The notes under the pieces were generated by a model. That model did no database searches. It worked only from the letters and a program-made list of their open reading frames with translations, and was not told where the DNA came from. 50,970 bases of DNA from Synechococcus sp. CS-1332 (GTDB lineage: Bacteria > Cyanobacteriota > Cyanobacteriia > PCC-6307 > Cyanobiaceae), in the NCBI RefSeq assembly GCF_025127995.1, contig NZ_JAHLYP010000008.1:1-50970 (forward strand), given 5' to 3'. The position numbers and the translations under genes are program-made. Each line of letters opens with the position of its first letter. The first letter of the stretch is position 1. Below are positions 29,369-36,996 of the stretch, one piece after another.

Positions 29369-30577
29369 GTGATTCGCAAGCTGCGCAGTCCCCTGGCGAT
29401 CGTGTTTCTCACCCTGTTGCTGGACAAGCTGGGCGAGAACATCGTCTACCCGCTTCTACCCTTCATCCTCGAGACGTTCTCCCCGGACGGACTCACCCTG
29501 GGTCTACTGGCATCGACGGCCACCCTGTTTTCTGTCCTGGCATCACCGATCATCGGTTCCCTCAGTGATGCCTTTGGCCGACGGCCGGTGATTCTTGTCT
29601 GCGTGGCCATCAACGCCCTGTCCCTGTTCATGTTCGGCCTGGCCGGAACATTGGGGCTCATCTTTCTCTCCAGGGCGATCAACGGCGTGTCCACCGCCAC
29701 GGTTGGCACGGCCCAGGCCTACATCTCTGACATCTCGACCCCGGCGAACAGGGCCCGCAACTTCGGCATCAGTGGTGCAGCCTTCGGCCTCGGGGCCATC
29801 GCCGGTCCTGCCCTGGGAGGTGCCCTGGTGGGCTTCGGCATGCGCATTCCGGTGTTTGTGGCAGCAGCCCTGGCGGCCTACAACTTCCTGATGGCGTTTC
29901 TCTATCTCAAGGAAACGCTCCCCCGCGAGAACAGACCGCGCTTCAAGCGCGCGCAGATCAACGGATTGGCGCCGGTGATGGCCTTGCTGGCGCTGCCGAA
30001 GGCGAACCGCGTGGCCCTCGCTTTCTGCTGCTTTAACTTCGCCTTCAGCGGCTTCACCACCCTGCTGGTTCTATATCTCAAGGATCAGTTCTCCTGGTCG
30101 GCCTCCCAATCGAGCGGCATCTTCGTGATCGTCGGCCTCACGGTCACCTATGTCCAGGTGGCCCTCACCGGCCCGTTGGTCCGGCGCCATGGGGAGGCCC
30201 GCCTCAACAGCTACGGCCTGGTGGCGGTGGCCGCCGGCATTGCCCTGGTCCCCCTGGCCCAGGTCTTCGGCGCTGGGGCCGCTGTCGTGATCGTCACGGC
30301 CGCAGTGATGCTGTCGGTGGGGGCGGCCTGCGTCATCCCCACCGCCAGGAGTCTGGTGTCGCGGCTGGTGCCCGAGAACCGGCAGGGGGTGATGCTGGGC
30401 AGCCTGATCGCCCTCACGGGCCTGGCCAGCGCCTTGGGCCCCATGCTCGCCGGGGTCCTCTACGACCTTTCCCCTGCCCTGTGTTTCCTGTTGCAGGCCG
30501 TGGTGTGCTTGCTGGGGGTCCCCCTACTGCGTGGCATCAAGGAGCCCGTCCCGGTGCCGGTCGACATCGGCGGCTGA
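29369..30577 (+). CDS. MFS transporter, DHA1/TetA-like drug-type exporter
   Basis: About 402 residues with 12 hydrophobic helices. The opening IVFLTLLLDKLGENIVYPLL and the loop-2/3 motif GSLSDAFGRRPVILV are typical of drug:proton antiporters of the tetracycline-efflux group. SRAINGVSTATVGTAQAYIS in helix 4/5 also fits. The frame is open back to 29081, inside the divergent Rieske gene. I choose the GTG at 29369, where the family-like sequence begins (MIRKLRSP), though no strong ribosome site is visible. It ends 35 bp from the convergent Rieske gene 2. Confidence 0.87.
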   Translation: MIRKLRSPLAIVFLTLLLDKLGENIVYPLLPFILETFSPDGLTLGLLASTATLFSVLASPIIGSLSDAFGRRPVILVCVAINALSLFMFGLAGTLGLIFLSRAINGVSTATVGTAQAYISDISTPANRARNFGISGAAFGLGAIAGPALGGALVGFGMRIPVFVAAALAAYNFLMAFLYLKETLPRENRPRFKRAQINGLAPVMALLALPKANRVALAFCCFNFAFSGFTTLLVLYLKDQFSWSASQSSGIFVIVGLTVTYVQVALTGPLVRRHGEARLNSYGLVAVAAGIALVPLAQVFGAGAAVVIVTAAVMLSVGAACVIPTARSLVSRLVPENRQGVMLGSLIALTGLASALGPMLAGVLYDLSPALCFLLQAVVCLLGVPLLRGIKEPVPVPVDIGG

Positions 30578-30612
30578 GAGTGGACGGTGCGCCCCTAGAG
30601 ACGATCGCTGCC

Positions 30613-31629
30613 TCAGACCCGCGCCCGTTCGCGCATCATCCGCCGGTACTCCACAAGGATCAGGTCGGACTCGATCAGCACCTCGTTGGAGCCGCGGAAA
30701 CTGACCCGCTTCGGCTCCTGCTCACTGATCACGGCCGCATCCTCCTTGGAGATCTGCAGACCCGTGTCCAGGGTGATGCGATCGAACAGCCGGTTGAGCA
30801 GGGGCGTGGTGCCCAGGAAGTTCCGGCCGTTGGTCACCCTGACGGTGGTTTCCCTGTCGTTGTCCGGCACATGGGCCTGCAGGGCCGCCAGGGTCAGGGC
30901 ACCGAAATGGATGATCGAAACCACCACATTGGGATAAAGAAACCGGTACTCCTTGTAGGCATTGCCGGAATCCCCCTTCAGCAGCAGGCGGGTGAGGCCG
31001 GTGAGCTTCTTGACCTTGATCGGCATCCGTCCGTAGAGGCTGCCCGGTTCCACCTGGACGGGGTAGTGCTCCAGGCTGAAGTCGGTGGCCGGGTCCACCC
31101 GGCCGATGCTCTTGCCATGCACAAAGGCGGCATGGGTGGGATCGATGCCGTTCTCGATCGTCCGGGTGAAATGGGTGGCATAGGTGAAGGCCATGTCGCC
31201 TCCGTCCCGCAGGCTCAGCCCGGCCAGTTCCGGGATGTCCTGCACCTCCTCGTCGGGGCTCGTGTGCCGGCCGGCCAGCCACAACCAGACGAACCCGTGC
31301 CGCTCCCGGGTGGGAAAGGTGCGCAGGTGGGCCTGGCGGGGGATGGACTCCTCTGGCCGCAGGGCCGGGATCTGCACACAGGTCCCCTGGGCGTCATACC
31401 GCCAGCCGTGGTACGGACAGACGAGGGTGTCCCCCTGGGCCCAGCCCGCCGCCAGGGAGCAGCCCCGGTGGGCGCAGCGGCCATCAAAGGCCAGCACGCA
31501 GCCGCCGCCATCACGCATCAGCACCACCTCCCTGCCCTGGAAGCGATGGGCCAGGGGCTGGCGGCTCACCTGGCTGGAGAGCCCTACCGCATACCAGCAG
31601 TCGATGGGCCAGGGCGACGGGGAGTCCAT
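30613..31629 (-). CDS. Rieske non-heme iron oxygenase 2
   Basis: The 338-residue protein has Rieske ligands C52/H54 and C71/H74 (RCAHRGCS, CPYHGWRYD). Predicted mononuclear iron ligands are D163/H166/H171 in IENGIDPTHAAFVHGK and D297 in SKEDAAVISEQ. It has the same architecture as oxygenase 1 but is clearly diverged from it. A GTG at 31650 is an alternative start overlapping the upstream gene; I take the ATG at 31629, one base after the stop of Rieske gene 3. Substrate unknown. Confidence 0.9.
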   Translation of the reverse strand: MDSPSPWPIDCWYAVGLSSQVSRQPLAHRFQGREVVLMRDGGGCVLAFDGRCAHRGCSLAAGWAQGDTLVCPYHGWRYDAQGTCVQIPALRPEESIPRQAHLRTFPTRERHGFVWLWLAGRHTSPDEEVQDIPELAGLSLRDGGDMAFTYATHFTRTIENGIDPTHAAFVHGKSIGRVDPATDFSLEHYPVQVEPGSLYGRMPIKVKKLTGLTRLLLKGDSGNAYKEYRFLYPNVVVSIIHFGALTLAALQAHVPDNDRETTVRVTNGRNFLGTTPLLNRLFDRITLDTGLQISKEDAAVISEQEPKRVSFRGSNEVLIESDLILVEYRRMMRERARV

Positions 31630-31630
31630 C

Positions 31631-32638
31631 TCAGGCTGCCGTGGCGGCACTGGCGGCCGGACAGGCGCGGGCGAGGGCGCGGCGGTAGGCCAGGATCAGC
31701 TGATCGGAGGCCAGCAGCAGTTCATCACCCTGGGTGGTCCAGGAGGGCCCCGGTGGCTGGGTTTCCACCACGGCGCGGTCCTCTTCGTAGGTGTCGACGG
31801 TGTTACGGATCGAGTTGCCATCCGCCCAGCGGTAGGGAAGGAAGTTGCGTACGCCGATCCATTTGGTCAACGTGGTGTTGTCGTCAACGGGAATGTTGCT
31901 GGCGAAATAGATGTATTGAAATCCCTTCCAGTTGAAATCCAGGGCGATTCTGTTGATGTTGGGGAGATAGCTGGTGAGGGTGGCGCTGGAGTGGCTTCTT
32001 TCCCGTTTGACGATGTACTTCAACAGGCCCACCCTTGCCGGTGGCTTGACCTTGTGGTGGGTCGACACCAGGCCGGGTTCGCTCTGGATGGCCAGGCTTT
32101 CCACGCTGGCCTCCTCCCGGTTGCCGAAGAAGGGCTTGTGCACGAAGGGGGCGTGGGACGTGTCCAGCCCCGACTCCACGACACGGCTGAAGTGGGCGTT
32201 CCAGCGGTACTCCCCACTCACCGCCCGCCAGCCCGGCTGGTCCAGTTCGGGGAAGGGGGGAATGGGGACGCTGGCGGCCATGCCGGCATCGCCGGGAAAG
32301 ATCCATAGGAAACCGGACTGTTCCCTGAGGGGGAAGGTGGCCATCCGGGCCCGGGCCGGGATCGGTGTGCCTGGCGGATCGGCCGGAATCCTGACGCAGT
32401 GCCCGGACACGTCATAGCTCCAGCCGTGATAGGGGCAGCGCACGCAGGATCCTTCCAGCCACCCCTTGGCCAGGCTGGCTCCCCGGTGGGCGCAGTAGTC
32501 GGCCAGGGCGTGGGCCTGGCCAACGTCGTCGCGGAAGAGCAGGTAGCGGCGCCCCAGCAGGGTGACCGAAACGGGTTGATTGCCGAGCCCGTGGGTGTGC
32601 TCCACCGCGTACCAGAAATTCTCGAGTCCCTTGGTCAT
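31631..32638 (-). CDS. Rieske non-heme iron oxygenase 3
   Basis: The 335-residue protein has Rieske ligands C49/H51 and C68/H71 (YCAHRGAS, RCPYHGWSYD). Mononuclear iron ligands are predicted at D159/H162/H167 in VESGLDTSHAPFVHKP and D287 in YEEDRAVVETQ. The C-terminal LASDQLILAYRRAL block is shared with the other two paralogues. The tail is Ala-rich. It heads a two-gene operon with oxygenase 2 and is divergent from the cyclic-nucleotide-domain gene, with 73 bp between starts. Confidence 0.9.
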   Translation of the reverse strand: MTKGLENFWYAVEHTHGLGNQPVSVTLLGRRYLLFRDDVGQAHALADYCAHRGASLAKGWLEGSCVRCPYHGWSYDVSGHCVRIPADPPGTPIPARARMATFPLREQSGFLWIFPGDAGMAASVPIPPFPELDQPGWRAVSGEYRWNAHFSRVVESGLDTSHAPFVHKPFFGNREEASVESLAIQSEPGLVSTHHKVKPPARVGLLKYIVKRERSHSSATLTSYLPNINRIALDFNWKGFQYIYFASNIPVDDNTTLTKWIGVRNFLPYRWADGNSIRNTVDTYEEDRAVVETQPPGPSWTTQGDELLLASDQLILAYRRALARACPAASAATAA

Positions 32639-32711
32639 TCCTCAGACGGGTGCGAGACGGGTTCCATTGGCCCACCGCCCTTGTTTAGCACCGGCTAGCC
32701 CGGGAACCAAG

Positions 32712-33278
32712 TTGAACTGGTTGGAGGAATTAGAGTGGGCTCCTGTTGACCTGCGACCATTGCGCAAGCTTCACCTTGACCCCGGTGAGTTCGCCTACCG
32801 AAGTGGAGACGGCGGCCAGGATGTTTATCTCGTCCGTACCGGGGCGATCGAGCTGGTCACCCTCTATCCCGAAACCGGTGAAGGCGTCGATGGGCGCCAT
32901 GGGCCCGGCCACGTCTTCGGTGAGGTGGAACTCGTCGACGGCCGCAACCGTACCCACACGGCCCGGGCCTCGAAGCCCACGGAGTTGCTGGTGTTCAGCC
33001 GCGACGAATTGATGGATCTGCTGTTCGAGCATCCCGAACGCAGTCTTGTGCTGGGACGGAGCGTATTTGATCGCCTGCGCGACCTATACACCAATGAAAC
33101 CCTGGAGTCCGACCTGGCTCGCCTGCGGGAGGAGATGCAGGCCAGCATCCGCGACGCAGTCGTTGCCCATGAAGGGCGGGTGGTGCGCAGCCACAACGGC
33201 ATGGCCGCGATTGCCGTTCCCATCGTGCTGATGGTGCTGTTGGCGATCGGTTCCTACTGGTACTTTCACCGGGGTTGA
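32712..33278 (+). CDS. Cyclic nucleotide-binding domain protein with C-terminal membrane anchor
   Basis: About 188 residues. Residues 10-125 form a cNMP-binding beta-barrel: LRKLHLDPGEFAYRSGDGGQ, then DVYLVRTGAIELVTL and the phosphate-binding cassette HVFGEVELVDGRNRTHTARA, with the Glu and Arg that contact cNMP in CRP. There is no HTH domain. A helical segment leads to one C-terminal transmembrane helix (AIAVPIVLMVLLAIGSYWYF), so the protein is tail-anchored facing the cytoplasm. No ATG lies at the conserved start. I choose the TTG at 32712, preceded by GGGA; the frame is open upstream to 32580. Ligand and role are unknown. Confidence 0.72.
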   Translation: MNWLEELEWAPVDLRPLRKLHLDPGEFAYRSGDGGQDVYLVRTGAIELVTLYPETGEGVDGRHGPGHVFGEVELVDGRNRTHTARASKPTELLVFSRDELMDLLFEHPERSLVLGRSVFDRLRDLYTNETLESDLARLREEMQASIRDAVVAHEGRVVRSHNGMAAIAVPIVLMVLLAIGSYWYFHRG

Positions 33279-33341
33279 GCCGCTGATCCGATGGGATCCC
33301 AGGCTCCAGTCCTCGGCGCCATCCTCCCAACATCCCTCGCC

Positions 33342-33521
33342 ATGACGATCAAGCCGGTCCCTCCCGAAGACAAGCAGCGGACCCTCTCCGAATTCAGGGA
33401 GAGGATCACGGCCGACGTGGAGGCCGGCATTGACGGCCATGAGCGCAAGATGACACGCCTGGGATTCGTCTTCCTGGCGATCTTCGTCGGGGTCGTGGGT
33501 CTGATGGCGGTACTCCCCTAA
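33342..33521 (+). CDS. Small single-pass membrane protein
   Basis: A 59-residue protein: a charged N-terminal half (PPEDKQRTLSEFRERITADV) and one transmembrane helix at the C-terminus (LGFVFLAIFVGVVGLMAVL). I do not recognise a family. It follows the cyclic-nucleotide-domain gene by 63 bp on the same strand and could be in the same transcript. An upstream in-frame ATG at 33291 exists but the leader looks non-coding. Confidence 0.55.
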   Translation: MTIKPVPPEDKQRTLSEFRERITADVEAGIDGHERKMTRLGFVFLAIFVGVVGLMAVLP

Positions 33522-33530
33522 GGCGGCGCC

Positions 33531-33959
33531 TCAGACCGCAGCTTTCTGGTTGGCCAGCAGGTTCTTGAGCTTGGCCAGTTCGCCGGCCCAGCGGGGATCG
33601 GGAGCGCCTTCGCCGACGGCGTCGGCATGGACCACCTTGTTGACGCTCTTGCGGGCGGCCGTCGGGGCGCTGCCGGGACGACGGTCGGCGCCGGCGGCTG
33701 GGCGGGTGTCACGGCGCTGCTCGGAAATCTCGATGCGCAGGGTGCTGCCGCCGAAGTCCTTGCCATTGAGCTGGGCAATCACCGCCTCGGCCTGGGCCAG
33801 GTCTTCGACGTTGGCAAAGCCAAAGCCCCGGCAGGCCCCAGTCTCGCGGTCGTTCACGGCCTTGAAGCGCACCCCCTCTCCCACGCTCGAGAAGAGAGCT
33901 TCCAGCTCTTTGGCATCAAAGGTTTGCGGCAGGTTGCCGACATAGAGACGGACGCTCAT
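33531..33959 (-). CDS. rbp: RRM-type RNA-binding protein (Rbp)
   Basis: One RNA recognition motif in residues 1-82, with RNP2 RLYVGNLP and RNP1 CRGFGFANV. A disordered Arg/Ala/Pro-rich linker and a short helical C-terminus (DPRWAGELAKLKNLLANQ) follow. Small single-RRM proteins are common in cyanobacteria, where several are cold-induced or localise mRNAs to thylakoids. The upstream 68-bp gap has an A-rich stretch on the plus strand (T-rich in the transcript leader), not tested further. It lies downstream of the tRNA nucleotidyltransferase gene on the same strand. Confidence 0.92.
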   Translation of the reverse strand: MSVRLYVGNLPQTFDAKELEALFSSVGEGVRFKAVNDRETGACRGFGFANVEDLAQAEAVIAQLNGKDFGGSTLRIEISEQRRDTRPAAGADRRPGSAPTAARKSVNKVVHADAVGEGAPDPRWAGELAKLKNLLANQKAAV

Positions 33960-34027
33960 GGGAAGGGGGCGAGGGAAAAGGGAAAAAACTCTGGCAGGCG
34001 GTGCGATAGCGCCATTGCACTCAGCAG

Positions 34028-35359
34028 TTAATCACGCCGTGGGTCCGCCTCCGGCACTTCGCCCTGGCGGCCCAGCCAGGTCCTGGCGGCGGCAACGGCA
34101 GCTTCAGTGAGGCGGGGATCCTCCAGCTCCGCTGTGTCCGTCGCTGCCGTTTCACTCAGTCGACCGAAGGCCCTTTCGGTCGTGAGGTGGTCGATCAGCT
34201 GGCCGAGCCGGGGGCCTGGGGCGATGGCCAGCAGCTGTTGGAGGCGTCTGCCGTCCAGGGGCGGCCGGGGATGGAACAGGCGATCCGCCGGATCCCGCCA
34301 GCGCCGCAGGGCCAGCTGCGCCGCCTCCGGATCCAGGTGCAGCAGAAGCGCGGGCAGATCCTCCTCCAGTTGTCGGTGCAGCGCCAGCCGCTCTGCTTCG
34401 GCCAGGGTCTCCAGCGCTGGCCCATCGGCGGCTGTTGGTGTCTGCCGGAGCCGGTCGTGCCATTGCCGCAGCCGCTGGCAGCGCTGCTGCAAGCGGCGGC
34501 TGGCCCGCAGCCCTTCCAGGCTCCGGCTGTCCAGTACGGCCGCCAGCCGTGCCAGCGGCAGGGCCCAGGCCGCCTCCGCCGGGGTCAGGCCGCAGGCCTC
34601 AGGCCGCTGCGGTCCCAGGGGCTCCAGCGGCACCTCTGGCTCGTCAGCGGCTCCCCAGGGCTGGACCAGGCCCGCCTCCAGGGCCTGAGCCAGCCCCCGG
34701 TGCCCCTGGGCAGAGGCGGCCAGGCGCTCCAGTTCCGCCAGCACCCGCTCCCCGGCCACGACGGTGATCCGCTGCTGGTGGCGCCTGATCAGCTCCCAGG
34801 TGGCCGGTGCGATGGTGAAGTCCAGTTCGCAGGCCAGCCTCACCCCCCGCAGCAAGCGCAGCGGGTCGTCGAGCAGGTTGGCCTCGCTGATCGCCACCAG
34901 CCGGCGTGCCGCCAGATCCTGGAGGCCGCCACAGGGGTCGACCAGCACCAGATCGGCGGCATCGCTGCTGTCTGGTGACGTCGCTCCCCCAAGGGGCAGG
35001 GCGATGGCGTTGGCGGTGAAGTCGCGGCGGCCCAGATCGGCCGTCAGATCATCACCGGCGCAGCGGGCCAGGTCGATTGTCCAGCCCTTCAGCACCAGCC
35101 GGGCGATGCAACGCGCCTGGTCGAGCACCACACAGGTGCCACCGAACTGCCGCCCCAGGCGTCGGGCCAGCTCGATGGCGTCGCCGGGCACCACCAGGTC
35201 CAGATCCGGCTGGGCGGCCAGGCGACCCAGCAGGCCGTCCCGGATCGCCCCCCCCACCAGCGCCGTGCCCTCCGGAAACTGGGCGGGGGCCACAGGCCAG
35301 CGCTCCGGTGCCAGGGCCCGCCACAGTTCCGAGACTTGACGTCCCGGCTCGCACGCCAC
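34028..35359 (-). CDS. cca: tRNA nucleotidyltransferase / poly(A) polymerase family (CCA-adding type)
   Basis: Class II nucleotidyltransferase with head-domain motif ALVGGAIRDGLLGR and the metal-binding DLDLV, then GRRDFTANAIAL (motif B) and a neck with DPLRLLRGVRLACEL. The downstream helical body is Leu/Arg-rich. Relatives add CCA or only part of it to tRNA 3' ends; the tRNA-Asn in this window does not encode CCA, so the activity is needed. I take the GTG at 35359 (443 residues), which gives 28 bp to the divergent ycf34. The frame extends to 35395, overlapping ycf34. Confidence 0.88.
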   Translation of the reverse strand: MACEPGRQVSELWRALAPERWPVAPAQFPEGTALVGGAIRDGLLGRLAAQPDLDLVVPGDAIELARRLGRQFGGTCVVLDQARCIARLVLKGWTIDLARCAGDDLTADLGRRDFTANAIALPLGGATSPDSSDAADLVLVDPCGGLQDLAARRLVAISEANLLDDPLRLLRGVRLACELDFTIAPATWELIRRHQQRITVVAGERVLAELERLAASAQGHRGLAQALEAGLVQPWGAADEPEVPLEPLGPQRPEACGLTPAEAAWALPLARLAAVLDSRSLEGLRASRRLQQRCQRLRQWHDRLRQTPTAADGPALETLAEAERLALHRQLEEDLPALLLHLDPEAAQLALRRWRDPADRLFHPRPPLDGRRLQQLLAIAPGPRLGQLIDHLTTERAFGRLSETAATDTAELEDPRLTEAAVAAARTWLGRQGEVPEADPRRD

Positions 35360-35387
35360 AATGGGCGCCCTGCTGGGCCGTGGCGGC

Positions 35388-35645
35388 ATGTGCATCTGTG
35401 TGGATTGCCACTGGGTCGAGCGTTGTCAGGCCTACCACGCGGTTGAGCGTCAGCATGGCGTCGCCCATCTCACCGTGAGCCCCGATTTCAATCCCAGCCA
35501 GCCCCGCATTCACGTGCAGGTGGTCGATCTCGACGCCGCTGGGGCCAGCGTCGGGGTGGAGTGGGACGTGCGGGCCTGCTCCGATTTCCGCTCGGATCCG
35601 GGCCGCTGGCGCCGCTGGCGCCCCGATGGCCCCCTGCCCTCATGA
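35388..35645 (+). CDS. ycf34: Ycf34 family protein
   Basis: The 85-residue protein begins MCICVDCHWVERCQAYHAVE, with the four-Cys pattern (CxCxxC then C) that holds an Fe-S cluster in Synechocystis Ycf34. ERQHGVAHLTVSPDF and an Arg/Trp-rich C-terminus follow. Ycf34 is reported to influence thylakoid electron transport. The ATG at 35388 is the family start. The stop overlaps the tsaB ATG (ATGA). Confidence 0.93.
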   Translation: MCICVDCHWVERCQAYHAVERQHGVAHLTVSPDFNPSQPRIHVQVVDLDAAGASVGVEWDVRACSDFRSDPGRWRRWRPDGPLPS

Positions 35646-36301
35646 CGGGCTTCCCCGATCCGGCCAGCCGCCCCTGGCTGCTGGCGTTGCACAGCTCCAG
35701 CGACAGCCTTGGGGTGGGGCTGCAGCGCCTCGGGGCAACGCAGCCTGAGCGGCTGGAGAGTTTCCCCCTGGGCCGCTCCCTCTCCAATGGCCTGTTCGAC
35801 TGTCTGGAATCGGTGCTGCCGGCCAGCGCCTGGCCCCAACTGGGCCGACTGGCGGTGGCCACCGGCCCCGGCGGCTTCACCGGCACCCGCTTGACGGTGG
35901 TGCTGGCTCGCACCCTGGCCCAGCAACTGGCCCTGCCCCTCGACGGCATCAGCAGTTTCCGCTTGATGGCTCGCCGCCTGCTCAGTGGGCCCCAGCCACC
36001 CGGTGCGGCGGGCCCCTTCTGGCTGCTCCAGGAGCTCCCCCGTCGTGGGGTGGTGGCGGGGCTGTATGGCGCCGATCCTGGCCAGCCCGGTGGCGTGGCC
36101 GAGCTGGAAGCCCCGAAGCTCCACCGCGGCAGCGACGCCCTGGCCCCCTATCCCATCCATCCCGCCGAGGTGCGCTTGCCGGAGGACGTGATCCAGTTGC
36201 TCGGCATCAGTGCCGCCAACGCCGGCGCTGGCTTGGCGGCGCCCTGGCAGCCGGTGCTGCCCCTGTACCCCACCAGTCCGGTGGAGGCGCTCCCATGCTG
36301 A
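35642..36301 (+). CDS. tsaB: tRNA threonylcarbamoyladenosine biosynthesis protein TsaB
   Basis: Partner of TsaD/TsaE in t6A37 modification of ANN-decoding tRNAs. The 219-residue ASKHA-fold protein has an N-terminal phosphate-1-like strand (WLLALHSSSDSLGVGL) and the family block LAVATGPGGFTGTRLTVVLA (about residue 76). The ATG overlaps the ycf34 stop. The residues beyond 130 are shorter and more diverged than in E. coli, as is common. The stop overlaps the next gene by 7 nt. Confidence 0.9.
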   Translation: MTGFPDPASRPWLLALHSSSDSLGVGLQRLGATQPERLESFPLGRSLSNGLFDCLESVLPASAWPQLGRLAVATGPGGFTGTRLTVVLARTLAQQLALPLDGISSFRLMARRLLSGPQPPGAAGPFWLLQELPRRGVVAGLYGADPGQPGGVAELEAPKLHRGSDALAPYPIHPAEVRLPEDVIQLLGISAANAGAGLAAPWQPVLPLYPTSPVEALPC

Positions 36302-36996
36302 GCCGCCCCGGTCCCCAACCCCGGCCCCGCCGCCGGCGCCGCCCGGAACGCACCGGTGCTGCGCCGGAGGGTCCTTCCCCGCGGGTCCGCCGCGCCCCCC
36401 CCGCTCCGCGCCGACCCTGCCGGGGCAGGGGAGTGCTGGTAGGCCTAGTCGGATTGATTCTGCTGTGGCTCTCCCGGGGGGTGTGGTGGCCTGCGCCGCC
36501 GCCGCCCCAGATGATCCTGGTGCTGGGGGGAGATGCCGATCGGGAGGCGGCGGCGGCCCGCCTGGCCCGCACCGATGGGCTGCCGGTGGTGGTCACCGGC
36601 GGCACCAACCCCGAGTACGCCCACTGGCTGTTCCAGCAGAAGGAGGGCTTGCCCTCCCGCCAGGTTCAGCTCGATTACCGGGCCCGCGACACGGTGTCCA
36701 ACTTCACCTCCCTGGTCGACGATCTGCGCAAGTCAAGGATCCGCCACGCCCTTCTCGTCACCTCCACCGATCACATGGAGAGGGCCCTGCTGGTGGGACG
36801 GATCGTGGCCGGCAGCCGTGGCATCCACCTCACCCCGGTGCCTGTCCCCTGCGGTGACCTTTGCGTCGTCGAGGGCCGGCGGCGCTTGTGGGGCGATGGA
36901 GCCAGGGCGGCCCTCTGGGTGATCAGCGGCCGGGACATCAGGCCGTGGGTGGAAGAGCGGGTGGCTCCCTGGCTGGAGAAAGCAGGCTTCCGCTGA
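36295..36996 (+). CDS. DUF218 (YdcF/SanA-like) membrane-anchored protein
   Basis: An extremely Arg/Pro-rich N-terminus (1-45) is followed by a transmembrane helix (VLVGLVGLILLWLSRGVWW) and a DUF218 domain: MILVLGGDADREAAAARLA, VVVTGGTNPEYAHW, RDTVSNFTSLVDDL and HALLVTSTDHMERALLVGRI. Proteins of this family act in envelope functions in E. coli (ElyC, SanA); catalytic activity is not established. The 3' end overlaps plsC (opposite strand) by 59 nt. The first ATG overlaps tsaB, which suggests coupling. Confidence 0.85.
   Translation: MLSRPGPQPRPRRRRRPERTGAAPEGPSPRVRRAPPAPRRPCRGRGVLVGLVGLILLWLSRGVWWPAPPPPQMILVLGGDADREAAAARLARTDGLPVVVTGGTNPEYAHWLFQQKEGLPSRQVQLDYRARDTVSNFTSLVDDLRKSRIRHALLVTSTDHMERALLVGRIVAGSRGIHLTPVPVPCGDLCVVEGRRRLWGDGARAALWVISGRDIRPWVEERVAPWLEKAGFR

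Noticed and set aside
32659-32708. GGTTCC/GGAACC inverted repeat and ACGGGT direct repeats between Rieske gene 3 and the cNMP-domain gene
   Set aside because: Arms are short with a loop of nearly 40 nt, and such matches are expected by chance in GC-rich DNA.
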